A stretch of 64,000 bases of DNA, from assembly GCF_000159235.2 (NCBI RefSeq), contig NZ_ACGK02000004.1, positions 50,132 through 114,131 of the forward strand, written 5' to 3'. Shown one piece after another: positions 38,831 through 45,342 of the stretch (within the stretch, counting starts at the first letter, position 1; every line of letters begins with the position of its first letter). A program made the translations under genes and the position numbers. The notes under the pieces are model-generated. The model did not search any database, was not told where the DNA came from, and was given only the letters and a program-made list of their open reading frames with translations. Origin of the DNA: Fannyhessea vaginae DSM 15829. Its GTDB lineage: Bacteria; Actinomycetota; Coriobacteriia; Coriobacteriales; Atopobiaceae.

Positions 38831-38919
38831 AACGATAGCTTTTCCTATCGTTACAAAGTGCACCCAATATCTATAGTGTGCACTCAAAAAGTGTAGATAT
38901 ACTACCTGTTCTCTCAATC
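38790..38919 (+). repeat. Element-end hairpin repeat, copy a
   Basis: Starts TCAAGCTATTAAGCC, contains the palindrome TTAACGATAG-N6-CTATCGTTA, then GTGCACCCAATATC, TAGTGTGCACTCAAAAA and ends CTCTCAATC. Another full-length copy is at 45200-45328, shorter copies at 43556-43636 and 41008-41080. In both full copies the next bases resemble the HVET codons of a rumA 3' end, so the repeat looks like the outer end of an integrative element. Confidence 0.65.
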
Positions 38920-38958
38920 CACGTCGAGACTGTCGTATTGATGTCAAAGGCTGATTAG
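38920..38958 (+). pseudogene. 3' end of a foreign rumA/rlmD gene (att-site scar)
   Basis: CAC GTC GAG ACT GTC GTA TTG ATG TC, followed by five more codons, encodes HVETVVLMSKAD and a stop. HVETVVLMS is the typical C-terminus of clostridial RumA/RlmD methyltransferases, and the upstream body of the gene is absent. It is joined directly to the hairpin repeat on its left. This is what remains when an element that uses the rumA 3' end as attachment site is deposited together with flanking donor DNA. Confidence 0.6.
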
Positions 38959-39190
38959 GTGGGTGCAAGTTTGCCCTTATGTAGCAGGGCTTAGCGAGGG
39001 CTATCGTTAAAAGGTTTAGCGTGCGACGGCTTTAGGCTGGCTTGGCGTGGTTTTTGAGCGCAGTTTGGCTGTATGAGGGAAGATATCAACGCTCTGGGGT
39101 CGAGTGCACAGGATGTTAACGTTAAAAGGCGCACCCACTTTGCACCCACCCTGTGAAGTGGGAAAATATAGCTCAAAAGGTAAAATAAAA
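38938..39190 (+). repeat. 253-bp direct repeat, copy 2
   Basis: Matches 36731-36983 throughout. It starts inside the rumA 3' scar and carries GGTGGGTGCAA (38957) and TTGCACCCACC (39140) as inverted partners near its two ends, plus the CTATCGTTAAAAGG motif shared with the hairpin repeats. No coding sequence is apparent. Confidence 0.75.
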
Positions 39191-39254
39191 GGTAGGCTTT
39201 GCAGGTCAGGCAGACTTTGACAAGTTCTAAAAAATGCTCTCGAATGTGGGGACA

Positions 39255-39632
39255 TTATTCTTGGTGGTTTTCTATCCACTGATAAAGATCGCTTTCATTG
39301 GCTTGATTAGATGCGACTTTGAGGATGATATCGATCAAATCTTCATCATTGTAAGAAAGCGTGATGCCATTGAGAGCTAGAAAGATTAGCATGGCGTGGG
39401 TGCCAATACGCTTATTGCCATCAATAAAAGGGTGGTTTTTGATCAAACCAAAGGCTAGCCGCGTGGCTTTATCCAGTAGTGAAGGAAAAAGTTCACTTTT
39501 ATCAAAAGTCTGTAGTGGAGTTTTTAGCGCAGAGTTGAGCATTCCCTCATCACGAATACCTAACGAGCCACCACTTGTTTCAATCAGAGCTTGATGAAGT
39601 CTGACTACTTGATCTTCGGTTAGATACTTCAT
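39255..39632 (-). CDS. doc: Doc-type toxin (death-on-curing, Fic fold)
   Basis: 125-residue toxin that in its family phosphorylates EF-Tu and stops translation. HPFIDGNKRIG near residue 66 is the Fic/Doc active-site motif with the catalytic His, the phosphate loop and Arg intact. GGSLGIRDEGMLNSAL near 20 is typical for Doc. Its start overlaps the antitoxin stop as ATGA, so expression is coupled to the antitoxin. The toxin looks complete. Confidence 0.9.
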   Translation of the reverse strand: MKYLTEDQVVRLHQALIETSGGSLGIRDEGMLNSALKTPLQTFDKSELFPSLLDKATRLAFGLIKNHPFIDGNKRIGTHAMLIFLALNGITLSYNDEDLIDIILKVASNQANESDLYQWIENHQE

Positions 39633-39871
39633 TTAGCCAATTCCTCATAGACTTTTGTATTCTTTTTGATGAACATATCCGATAAAGCCATGACCTCATC
39701 ATCAGCTGGAGCAGAAACCTCATCGGCTTTAGGAAACTCTAAAATCACATAGCGCGGAGAGTTGTTTTTTAGTATTACAGCCGAGCCGTATTTATCGACA
39801 AGACGAGCAACCTTTGAGAAGTTTTGATTGGCTTCAGAAATTGAAATCAGCGTATCTGTATTTACATTCAT
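39629..39871 (-). CDS. phd: Phd/YefM-type antitoxin
   Basis: 80-residue antitoxin. The N-terminal half (residues 5-50; SISEANQNFSKVARLVDKYG, then an AVILKNNSPRYVIL strand) is the Phd/YefM DNA-binding fold; the C-terminal tail after 55 should wrap around Doc. GGAGG precedes the ATG. It is the first gene of the pair, as usual, and probably represses its own promoter. Confidence 0.88.
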   Translation of the reverse strand: MNVNTDTLISISEANQNFSKVARLVDKYGSAVILKNNSPRYVILEFPKADEVSAPADDEVMALSDMFIKKNTKVYEELAK

Positions 39872-40068
39872 AACGATAGCCTCCTTTTAAGGAGATTGTA
39901 CCCTATATTTTAGGATGTATCAATCCTAAGTATTTCAAATCTACGTCATAACTATTAACTAAGAAAAGATGTGACAGGTGTCAATCGAAACTCATGGTTT
40001 GCCGATTGAAGCTGTATAAATACAACAGTCTTAGGTTGAGCATTAGACGGCAATGCTAGCAAAAATAC

Positions 40069-40099
40069 TTGACTATGACGTTGCGTAATACTTTATTCT
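40069..40099 (+). promoter_or_regulatory. MerR-type promoter with 19-bp spacer
   Basis: TTGACT (40069-40074) and TATTCT (40094-40099) are separated by 19 bases, the overlong spacer that MerR-family activators untwist. The spacer contains ACG-TTG-CGT. It lies 28 bases before the MerR-type gene, so autoactivation is likely. Confidence 0.65.
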
Positions 40100-40126
40100 A
40101 GCGATAAGGAAGGAGATGAGATAGTG

Positions 40127-40852
40127 ATGAAAACAGTGAATGAAGTCAGTAAGATAGCAGGAATTAGTATTCGCGCTCTTCAGTATTACGACAAAATCGG
40201 TTTGTTAAAACCGTCCGCTTATTCGGAGTCAGGATATAGGTTGTATGGTGATGAGAATCTAAAAGTACTACAATCCATTTTGCTATTTAAAGCTCTGGAA
40301 TTTCCGCTCAAAGAAATTAAAGAAATAATAACCAGTGAGCATTTCGACAAAGATTTAGTGCTGGAACAACAAATCAAATTATTAATCCTGAAAAAAGAGC
40401 ATTTGGAAAATTTAATTCTTTTAGCAAAGGGATTAAAAGCATTAGGAGGTAACTATATGAACTTTACAGCATTTGACACAAGCAAAATTGATGAGTATGC
40501 CAAACAGGCAAAAGAGTATTGGGGAGATACACCGGAATTCAAGGAATTTGAAGCTAAAGAAAAAAGGAAAAACAGCGAGGAAACAAAAATGCTCCATCAA
40601 CAACTCATGCCGATTTTTGCAGAATTTGGCAAGGTAAAATCACAACCCAGCGATTCAGTTGAAGTTCAGGCTTTGGTAAAGAAACTGCAGGACTTTATTA
40701 CAGCTAATTTCTATAAGTGCTCGAATGAGATTTTATCCGGACTTGGCAAGATGTATGCTTCTGGTGGTGATTTTACGAAAAATATAGATGCGTTTGCAGG
40801 CGAAGGGACATCGGTATTTGTCAACAAGGCAATCGAATATTATTGCAAGTAA
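40127..40852 (+). CDS. MerR family regulator with TipAS drug-binding domain
   Basis: 241 residues. Residues 1-70 are a MerR winged helix (VNEVSKIAGISIRALQYYDKIGLLKP, then SGYRLY), 75-110 the dimer coiled coil, and 115-241 a TipAS-like helical domain (EYWGDTPEFKEF near 140). TipAL proteins bind thiopeptides and other cyclic peptides and activate resistance genes. AGGAG precedes ATG 40127; an adjacent GTG is in frame. The next gene downstream is an antibiotic-type ABC-F protein, which supports a drug-response role. Confidence 0.85.
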   Translation: MKTVNEVSKIAGISIRALQYYDKIGLLKPSAYSESGYRLYGDENLKVLQSILLFKALEFPLKEIKEIITSEHFDKDLVLEQQIKLLILKKEHLENLILLAKGLKALGGNYMNFTAFDTSKIDEYAKQAKEYWGDTPEFKEFEAKEKRKNSEETKMLHQQLMPIFAEFGKVKSQPSDSVEVQALVKKLQDFITANFYKCSNEILSGLGKMYASGGDFTKNIDAFAGEGTSVFVNKAIEYYCK

Positions 40853-40899
40853 GTTTTATAATCGAATTATTGATTAAAAACACCTAATTAATTAATTAA

Positions 40900-40950
40900 T
40901 GTAGTGCTCCCAAAAATTGGACCAAAAATCTAACTTTTGGGAGCACCACA
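40900..40950. mobile_element. 51-bp relic of two insertion-sequence ends
   Basis: TGTAGTGCTCCCAAAA at 40900-40915 and TTTTGGGAGCACCACA at 40935-40950 are inverted repeats (15 of 16 match) that continue partly inward (ATTGGAC against ATCTAAC). The TGT...ACA ends resemble IS3/IS150-group termini. No transposase lies between, so this is an internally deleted element or a miniature one; it can also fold as a terminator for the MerR gene. The rest of 40853-41167 holds a truncated hairpin repeat and the promoter of the leader. Confidence 0.5.
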
Positions 40951-41007
40951 AAAAGGTGCTTTAATTTTCTACCAGAATAAAAAATTGTTTTGTAGAAAAT
41001 AGATTCT

Positions 41008-41080
41008 CAAACTTTTTAATGATAGCCCCCTCCTATCGTTAAAAGGTGCACCCACTTTGCAACCAGCTTTGTGAAATAAG
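41008..41080 (+). repeat. Element-end hairpin repeat, truncated hybrid copy
   Basis: TCAAACTTTTTAATGATAG-N8-CTATCGTTAAAAGG continues into GTGCACCCACTTTGCA and TTTGTGAAATAAG. The left part belongs to the hairpin repeat and the right part to the end of the 253-bp repeat, so it is a recombinant of the two. Confidence 0.55.
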
Positions 41081-41167
41081 TAAGACGATAGTTAAGTTGC
41101 TTGAGGTACTAAGTTATATATGAGTACATGGTATGATAGTGACAATTATTTTCGGAGGTATCAAAAA

Positions 41168-41197
41168 ATGGTAATTAATAAATCCTGTTCTAAGTAA
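41168..41197 (+). CDS. Leader peptide MVINKSCSK of the ABC-F gene
   Basis: Nine-codon open frame, ATG at 41168, TAA at 41195, with GGAGG nine bases upstream (41154-41158). An extended -10 box (TGGTATGAT, 41129-41137) lies just upstream. It ends 43 bases before the ABC-F start and is followed by RNA segments that can pair with the ABC-F ribosome site. Short leader peptides of this kind control many antibiotic-resistance ABC-F genes through ribosome stalling. No homologous peptide is recalled. Confidence 0.65.
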   Translation: MVINKSCSK

Positions 41198-41201
41198 TGT
41201 A

Positions 41202-41239
41202 GAGAGGTTAAATCCTCTCGGTATTTTCAAGGAGGATTT
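41202..41239 (+). promoter_or_regulatory. Attenuator that can hide the ABC-F ribosome binding site
   Basis: Segment 1 GAGAGG (41202-41207) pairs with segment 2 CCTCTC (41214-41219). Alternatively AAATCCTC (41210-41217) pairs perfectly with GAGGATTT (41232-41239), which contains the GGAGG site of the ABC-F gene. The two structures exclude each other. A ribosome finishing the leader would cover segment 1 and favour the closed form; stalling early in the leader would leave segment 1 free and open the site. This direction of control is inferred. Confidence 0.65.
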
Positions 41240-42679
41240 ATGATGCGCATTGATGATTTAACAAAAGTTGTAGGTGCAAGAACTTTATTTGTGATTGATC
41301 ATCTATCTATTGGTGCTTGTGACAAGGTTGGTTTAATTGGTGATAACGGCACAGACAAAACCACCTTTTTACGCATACTTTCAAGTCTTGATACTGACTA
41401 TGCGGGGCGAGTTCAAATGAACGACGAGATTGGTTATTTGCTCAACAATTTAGAAGATGAACTCGGTTTTATATATCAGCGTCGTTTTCAGCAGAATTGT
41501 AGTAGTCCAGGCGAGCAGCAAAGATTGAAACTGGAGCACCTTTTAGTTGATAATAAAGCATTTTTGCTTATTGACGAGCCTACATCACATTTAGACATTA
41601 AGCAAAGAAAGCTATTAGCTAAGCGGCTCCATGCTCGCAATAAGGGTTTTATTCTTGTCTCCCATGATCGAGATTTTATTAATCAAACCTGTACGAAAAT
41701 TTTCGAATTGGTCAATGGGAAAATTGAGGTTTATAGCGGTGATTATTCTTTTTACCTATGCGAAAGAGAAAAGAAGTATAAGTGTGCTGAGAGGGAATAT
41801 GAGAGTTATGTAAAAGAAAAGAAGCGTCTTTTACAGGTTGCAAATGCAATAAAACAGCAGTCAGCAAAAGTAAAAACCACACCCAAAAGGATGGGTAACT
41901 CGGAAGCTAGGCTGCATAAAATGGGTGGGCAACAAAATAAGAAGAAGCTCGACAAACAGGTAAAAGCCACTTTAGAAAGAGTAAATCAACTAGAGGTGAA
42001 GAGTAAGCCGCATCAAAATGCAGCCATCAAGCTCAATATGGACGAGCGAGAAAAAATTCATTCCAAGGTACTCATCAGAGCAGAAAATCTCAATAAGAGC
42101 TTTGATAGCAAGGTGATTTTTAAGAATGTCAATTTTACGATAGACAATACAAATAAAGTTACCTTATTAGGTGACAACGGTTCAGGGAAAACCACTTTGC
42201 GCAACATGATTCTTAACGGTGAAACGTGGACACATCCGAATTTACGAATTGGTTACTATAGTCAGCTAGGAGAAACACTCGACTATACAAAAACGATTCT
42301 GGACAACGTATTACCTTATTCAATCTATGACCAGTCAATGACGAGAATCATTTTGGCTCGTCTAGGTTTCAAAACAAATGATGTGTTCAAGCAAGTGAAT
42401 GTGCTTAGTGATGGTGAAAAAGCCAAGGTGAAATTGGCGAAGCTTCTAACAGGTAACTTTAATTATTTGGTGATGGATGAGCCAACTAACTTTTTAGATA
42501 TTCGTGCCATAGAAGCCTTAGAAGAGCTGCTTCAAGGCTACGACAGACCCTTGCTTTTCGTGACGCATGATGCGTCCTTTATCAACAATGTAGCGGATTC
42601 TTTGTTACTTATCGAGAATGAAAAGATTACTGGTTTTGAAGGTAATTTGCAGCAATATAATGAGGAAAATGAGGTTTAG
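41240..42679 (+). CDS. ABC-F ribosomal protection-type protein
   Basis: 479 residues with two ATPase domains, no membrane segments, and an interdomain linker (about 170-275) rich in Lys/Arg and Gln, as in antibiotic-resistance ABC-F proteins of the Vga/Msr/Lsa groups. Domain 1: P-loop GDNGTDKT (residues 34-41), signature SPGEQQR, Walker B LIDEPTSHLD. Domain 2: GDNGSGKTT, LSDGEKAK, VMDEPTNFLD. Domain 1 has Asp39 where Gly is expected and Pro in the signature, so its ATP site may be weak. Start ATG 41240; ATG 41243 is also possible. Expected to act on 50S ribosomes; which drugs is unknown. Confidence 0.85.
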   Translation: MMRIDDLTKVVGARTLFVIDHLSIGACDKVGLIGDNGTDKTTFLRILSSLDTDYAGRVQMNDEIGYLLNNLEDELGFIYQRRFQQNCSSPGEQQRLKLEHLLVDNKAFLLIDEPTSHLDIKQRKLLAKRLHARNKGFILVSHDRDFINQTCTKIFELVNGKIEVYSGDYSFYLCEREKKYKCAEREYESYVKEKKRLLQVANAIKQQSAKVKTTPKRMGNSEARLHKMGGQQNKKKLDKQVKATLERVNQLEVKSKPHQNAAIKLNMDEREKIHSKVLIRAENLNKSFDSKVIFKNVNFTIDNTNKVTLLGDNGSGKTTLRNMILNGETWTHPNLRIGYYSQLGETLDYTKTILDNVLPYSIYDQSMTRIILARLGFKTNDVFKQVNVLSDGEKAKVKLAKLLTGNFNYLVMDEPTNFLDIRAIEALEELLQGYDRPLLFVTHDASFINNVADSLLLIENEKITGFEGNLQQYNEENEV

Positions 42680-42681
42680 AC

Positions 42682-42713
42682 GGTCAAGTCTTAACTTTGG
42701 TGTAAATTCATTT
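42682..42713 (+). repeat. 32-bp repeat, insertion-sequence-end-like, copy 1
   Basis: CGGTCAAGTC followed by TTTGGTGTAAATTCATTT. A second copy, differing at a few positions, lies at 44419-44450. GTGTAAATTCA is a sequence I associate with ends of IS256-group elements, but no transposase is present. It follows the ABC-F stop. The two copies bracket the RelBE and XRE/membrane gene pairs. Confidence 0.4.
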
Positions 42714-42916
42714 CCTTCCCTTTATCTGCTATTTTTATGTTCAAACTCAAAAAAAAATAGGCGGGGCTTCCCCACCATCATGGCGCTTGACCGTGCTATA
42801 GATGTGGGAACGCGAACACGGAAAGCGTGTATTGTGCTCGAGGAACCTTATTCATGTAAATTGTGTTGCAATATGCGATACAATAATTTATTATATGGGT
42901 ACGGAGGTTGATTGAT

Positions 42917-43219
42917 ATGGCAGTTACTAAAACAGCGAATGTAAATGTGAGAATACAAGAAAATATTAAGCAGAAGGCTGAGCAGATTCTGGAAACGATT
43001 GGAATTCCTAGAGCTACTGCTATTGACATGTTTTATCGTCAAATCATTCTTAATAAGGGTATTCCGTTTTCGCTTACTATTCCAAAGTCACTCCCTGCGC
43101 GAGACGCTATGGATGAGAAAACATTTAATGCTTTGATGTCTAAAGGTTATGATCAGGCGGTTCGTGGCGATAGTTATCCGATAGATGATGTTTTTGAAGA
43201 GCTTGAGCAGGGTCTTTAA
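42917..43219 (+). CDS. RelB/DinJ-type antitoxin
   Basis: 100 residues starting MAVTKTANVNVRIQ with GGAGG nine bases upstream; the TTG start nine bases earlier overlaps that site. The first 50 residues form a ribbon-helix-helix (NVRIQENIKQKAEQILETIGI, then ATAIDMFYRQI), the DNA-binding fold of RelB/DinJ. The tail after 70 should bind the toxin. The stop codon shares one base with the toxin start. Confidence 0.88.
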   Translation: MAVTKTANVNVRIQENIKQKAEQILETIGIPRATAIDMFYRQIILNKGIPFSLTIPKSLPARDAMDEKTFNALMSKGYDQAVRGDSYPIDDVFEELEQGL

Positions 43220-43542
43220 TGGATGAGTATAAGGTAAAAGTTACTCGTCAGGCGAAAGAGCATCTTGCGATTATTCGAGAATATATCGCCACGGAGTTAA
43301 AAGGGCCGATAATAGCTAAAAGAATGCTCGAGCTGTTGAAGTCGGAAATGACATCTTTACAGACAATGCCTTATCGTGTGAAGTGTATAGATGAGCAGCC
43401 GTGGGGTGAGCTTGGTTTTAGAAAAATACGCGTAAAAAATTATTACGTTTACTTTTGGGTTGATGAGAATAAAAGAGAAGTCCAAATACTCGCGGTTATT
43501 TACGCGAGAAGAGATCAGGCTACGCAACTGGAACAATTGTAA
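43219..43542 (+). CDS. RelE/ParE-type toxin
   Basis: 107 residues, MDEYKVKVTRQAKEHL and on, with the fold order of RelE/ParE toxins; GFRKIRVKNYYVYFWVD and the C-terminal VIYARRDQ are the conserved strands and basic end. RelE members cut mRNA on the ribosome while ParE members poison gyrase; the sequence alone does not decide. Coupled to the antitoxin through TAATG. A decayed relative lies at 56591. Confidence 0.87.
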   Translation: MDEYKVKVTRQAKEHLAIIREYIATELKGPIIAKRMLELLKSEMTSLQTMPYRVKCIDEQPWGELGFRKIRVKNYYVYFWVDENKREVQILAVIYARRDQATQLEQL

Positions 43543-43555
43543 TGTAACGCGCTGT

Positions 43556-43636
43556 CAAGCGAGTCTTAAACCTTTTAACGATAGCTTTTTCTATCGTTAA
43601 AAAATGCACCCTATATCCATAGTGTGCACTCAAAAT
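43556..43636 (+). repeat. Element-end hairpin repeat, copy b
   Basis: Starts right after the RelE stop: CAAGCGAGTCTTAAACC, then TTAACGATAG-N6-CTATCGTTAA, then the ATGCACCCTATATCC and ATAGTGTGCACTCAAAA blocks. The hairpin probably acts as a terminator of the RelBE operon. The right end CTCTCAATCC seen in full copies is missing. Confidence 0.65.
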
Positions 43637-43657
43637 TTAGACAGACTTCCCAATAGA

Positions 43658-43861
43658 TTACTCATCAGTAAATTCAAATAAATCTTCTACTTTTACTTTG
43701 AAAATTTTTGCGATATCCATGGCCAATTTCAAAGACGGGTTATACCTACCGTTTTCTAGATGAACAATAGTTTCTCTTCTGACATTAACCATTTCGGCCA
43801 ACTCTGACTGTTTATAGTTTGCTTTTTCTCGGTAATCTTTTAGTTTTGTCATTAACGCCAT
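43658..43861 (-). CDS. XRE-family HTH regulator
   Basis: 67 residues, MALMTKLKDYREKANYKQSEL and on; helix-turn-helix ELAEMVNVRRETIVHLENG near 22-42, the Cro/CI family form with a compact dimer tail (VKVEDLFEF). AAGGGG lies eight bases before the ATG. It starts two bases after the stop of the membrane gene, so the two form an operon, a common membrane-protein/HTH pair in Gram-positive bacteria. Confidence 0.85.
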   Translation of the reverse strand: MALMTKLKDYREKANYKQSELAEMVNVRRETIVHLENGRYNPSLKLAMDIAKIFKVKVEDLFEFTDE

Positions 43862-43863
43862 AG

Positions 43864-44280
43864 CTATACCCCTTTTGAATTCAAGATAAGGAACAGCATG
43901 GTACGAAGCATTGCGATTGCGATAATGCTTCCGATGATTAGCCAGCCCATCATTGCAGTTGAAATTGCATTGACGTGCCCTAAAATCCCTCCCGCATACG
44001 CAACGATTATCATTAAAACAGTTAGAACTTTCAGGCATATTGCATCGCATTTGTGTAGCGTTTTTATCGCCAACTCGTCAAAACATTCTTTCTTGTACTT
44101 ATGCACCCTAAGATAATGAGCTAGCAATATAAGGGATAAGAATCCGCCGAAGCAAGCTGAATATTGGCGATATTCGGGCACCCAATCGGATCTACTCCAC
44201 ATCCAATAGTAACCTGCAACTAATAAGGCAATGACAATTTTTGTTGCTACAATTTCTAGTATTGATACTTTTTTCTTCAT
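43864..44280 (-). CDS. Four-helix membrane protein paired with an HTH regulator
   Basis: 138 residues with four predicted membrane segments (about 10-27, 42-58, 80-98, 108-130). Basic loops (HYLRVHKYKKE) suggest a cytosolic connection. Small membrane proteins of this type precede an XRE gene in many Firmicutes; they may sequester or sense for the regulator. Good SD (AAGGAGA) before ATG 44280. Confidence 0.7.
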   Translation of the reverse strand: MKKKVSILEIVATKIVIALLVAGYYWMWSRSDWVPEYRQYSACFGGFLSLILLAHYLRVHKYKKECFDELAIKTLHKCDAICLKVLTVLMIIVAYAGGILGHVNAISTAMMGWLIIGSIIAIAMLRTMLFLILNSKGV

Positions 44281-44418
44281 ATTAATCTCCTTCTAAGGTA
44301 AAATTATAAGGTGATATATTTCTAACATGTGTTATAAATATATCACTTTGAAAACAGCTTATCAATATCGAGCTTGCAAATTTCTTTTGGACACCAAAGA
44401 ATGGAGAATCTCAGCTTA

Positions 44419-44450
44419 GGTCAAGCCCTAAAAGTGGTGTAAATTCATTT
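44419..44450 (+). repeat. 32-bp repeat, insertion-sequence-end-like, copy 2
   Basis: GGTCAAGCCCTAAAAGTGGTGTAAATTCATTT, compared with the copy at 42682, keeps the GGTCAAG and TGGTGTAAATTCATTT blocks. Confidence 0.4.
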
Positions 44451-44470
44451 TGTAAATACAACTTCAAAAT

Positions 44471-44635
44471 ATGTCCGTTATGGAGTTATTCCTAAATAGA
44501 GTTGAATTACATGGGCTTATCCCTCCTAATGTAGTTAGATTAAATTCTGAAACGGAAATAATTCTAAATAGGGAGAGGCGTAAGTTTATGGAAATAAAGC
44601 GTGATTACTATCTAGACAAATTAATAAAAAAATAA
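44471..44635 (+). CDS. Short ORF of 54 codons, unknown
   Basis: MSVMELFLNRVELHGLIPP and on, ending DKLIKK, TAA at 44633. No ribosome site is visible. The frame just after the A7 run continues open into the next gene, so this may be the start of a longer, broken gene rather than a complete small protein. No family recognised. Confidence 0.3.
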   Translation: MSVMELFLNRVELHGLIPPNVVRLNSETEIILNRERRKFMEIKRDYYLDKLIKK

Positions 44636-44754
44636 TATATATATGTAAAGATTATTACGGTAATCAAAGCGATGGTAGATCTTGTTTACTGAATAATCTG
44701 TTTTATAAGTATTTGATACAAAGTGGTGTTACAAAAAAGGAGGCTAGTAGTGTT

Positions 44755-45188
44755 ATGAGAAGTAAAACTATTTTTTGTAAAACATTTTTCAAAGTTGTCT
44801 TGTTGTACTTTTGCTGCTAGGTTCTCTCTTTTCTCTTGCTGGGTGCGCTGCCGATGAGGAGAAGGCGGAGCTTGCTTCGTATCATTGGGAAACAGTAGCG
44901 GTGTCTCAGGAAGAGTTTCGTATACCAGAAAACTATATGAATAAAGATGAGTTGTATCTCTTTGTGTCGCGGGATATTCTTGATTCTCATTATGATTTGT
45001 CTAAAGTCACTCTTGGAGATAAGCGTATCAAGTTAGTTGACTCATCGTTCAATTTACCTGGTCCAGGACTTAAAGCTTTATTTTTGGTTGGGAAATTTGA
45101 TTTAAAAGACAAGCCAGCCTCTGATGATCTTAAAGTACCAGGCATCGATAAAGCAGGTAATGTTGCTATAGGTTATAAGGAAAACTAG
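44755..45188 (+). pseudogene. Lipoprotein gene with frameshift in the signal peptide
   Basis: ATG at 44755 has GGAGG about 11 bases upstream and encodes MRSKTIFCKTFFKVVLL, then hits TAG after 21 codons. The next frame continues as LLLLGSLFSLAGCAADEE, completing a signal peptide and lipobox LAGC, followed by a 110-residue mature domain of unknown family ending at 45188. A one-base shift near 44805 explains this. If the frame shown is correct, the protein is not made normally. Confidence 0.6.
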
Positions 45189-45199
45189 TAATATTTTTC

Positions 45200-45328
45200 A
45201 CTCAAGAATCAAGCTATTAAGCCAATTTTAAACCTTTTAACGATAGCTTTTTCTATCGTTAAAAAGTGCACCCAATATCCATAGTGTACACTCAAAAAAG
45301 TGTAAACATACTAGGAGTTCTCTCAATC
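45200..45328 (+). repeat. Element-end hairpin repeat, copy c
   Basis: Second full-length copy: CTCAAGAATCAAGC, TTAACGATAG-N6-CTATCGTTAA, GTGCACCCAATATCC, TAGTGTACACTCAAAA and final CTCTCAATCC. The following bases CATATGGAAACGCTG encode HMETL in the frame comparable to the HVETV scar at 38920, so this may be a second, more diverged attachment scar. Confidence 0.6.
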
Positions 45329-45342
45329 CATATGGAAACGCT

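Larger units (their letters stand above)
44281..44754. other. Low-gene-content stretch with decayed sequence
   Basis: About 470 bases with an A-T-rich promoter region (44285-44345) for the membrane/HTH pair, the second copy of the 32-bp repeat (44419-44450) and a 54-codon open frame (listed separately). Frame continuation from that ORF into the following lipoprotein gene needs a single base added in the A7 run near 44632, so this may once have been one coding unit. Confidence 0.4.
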
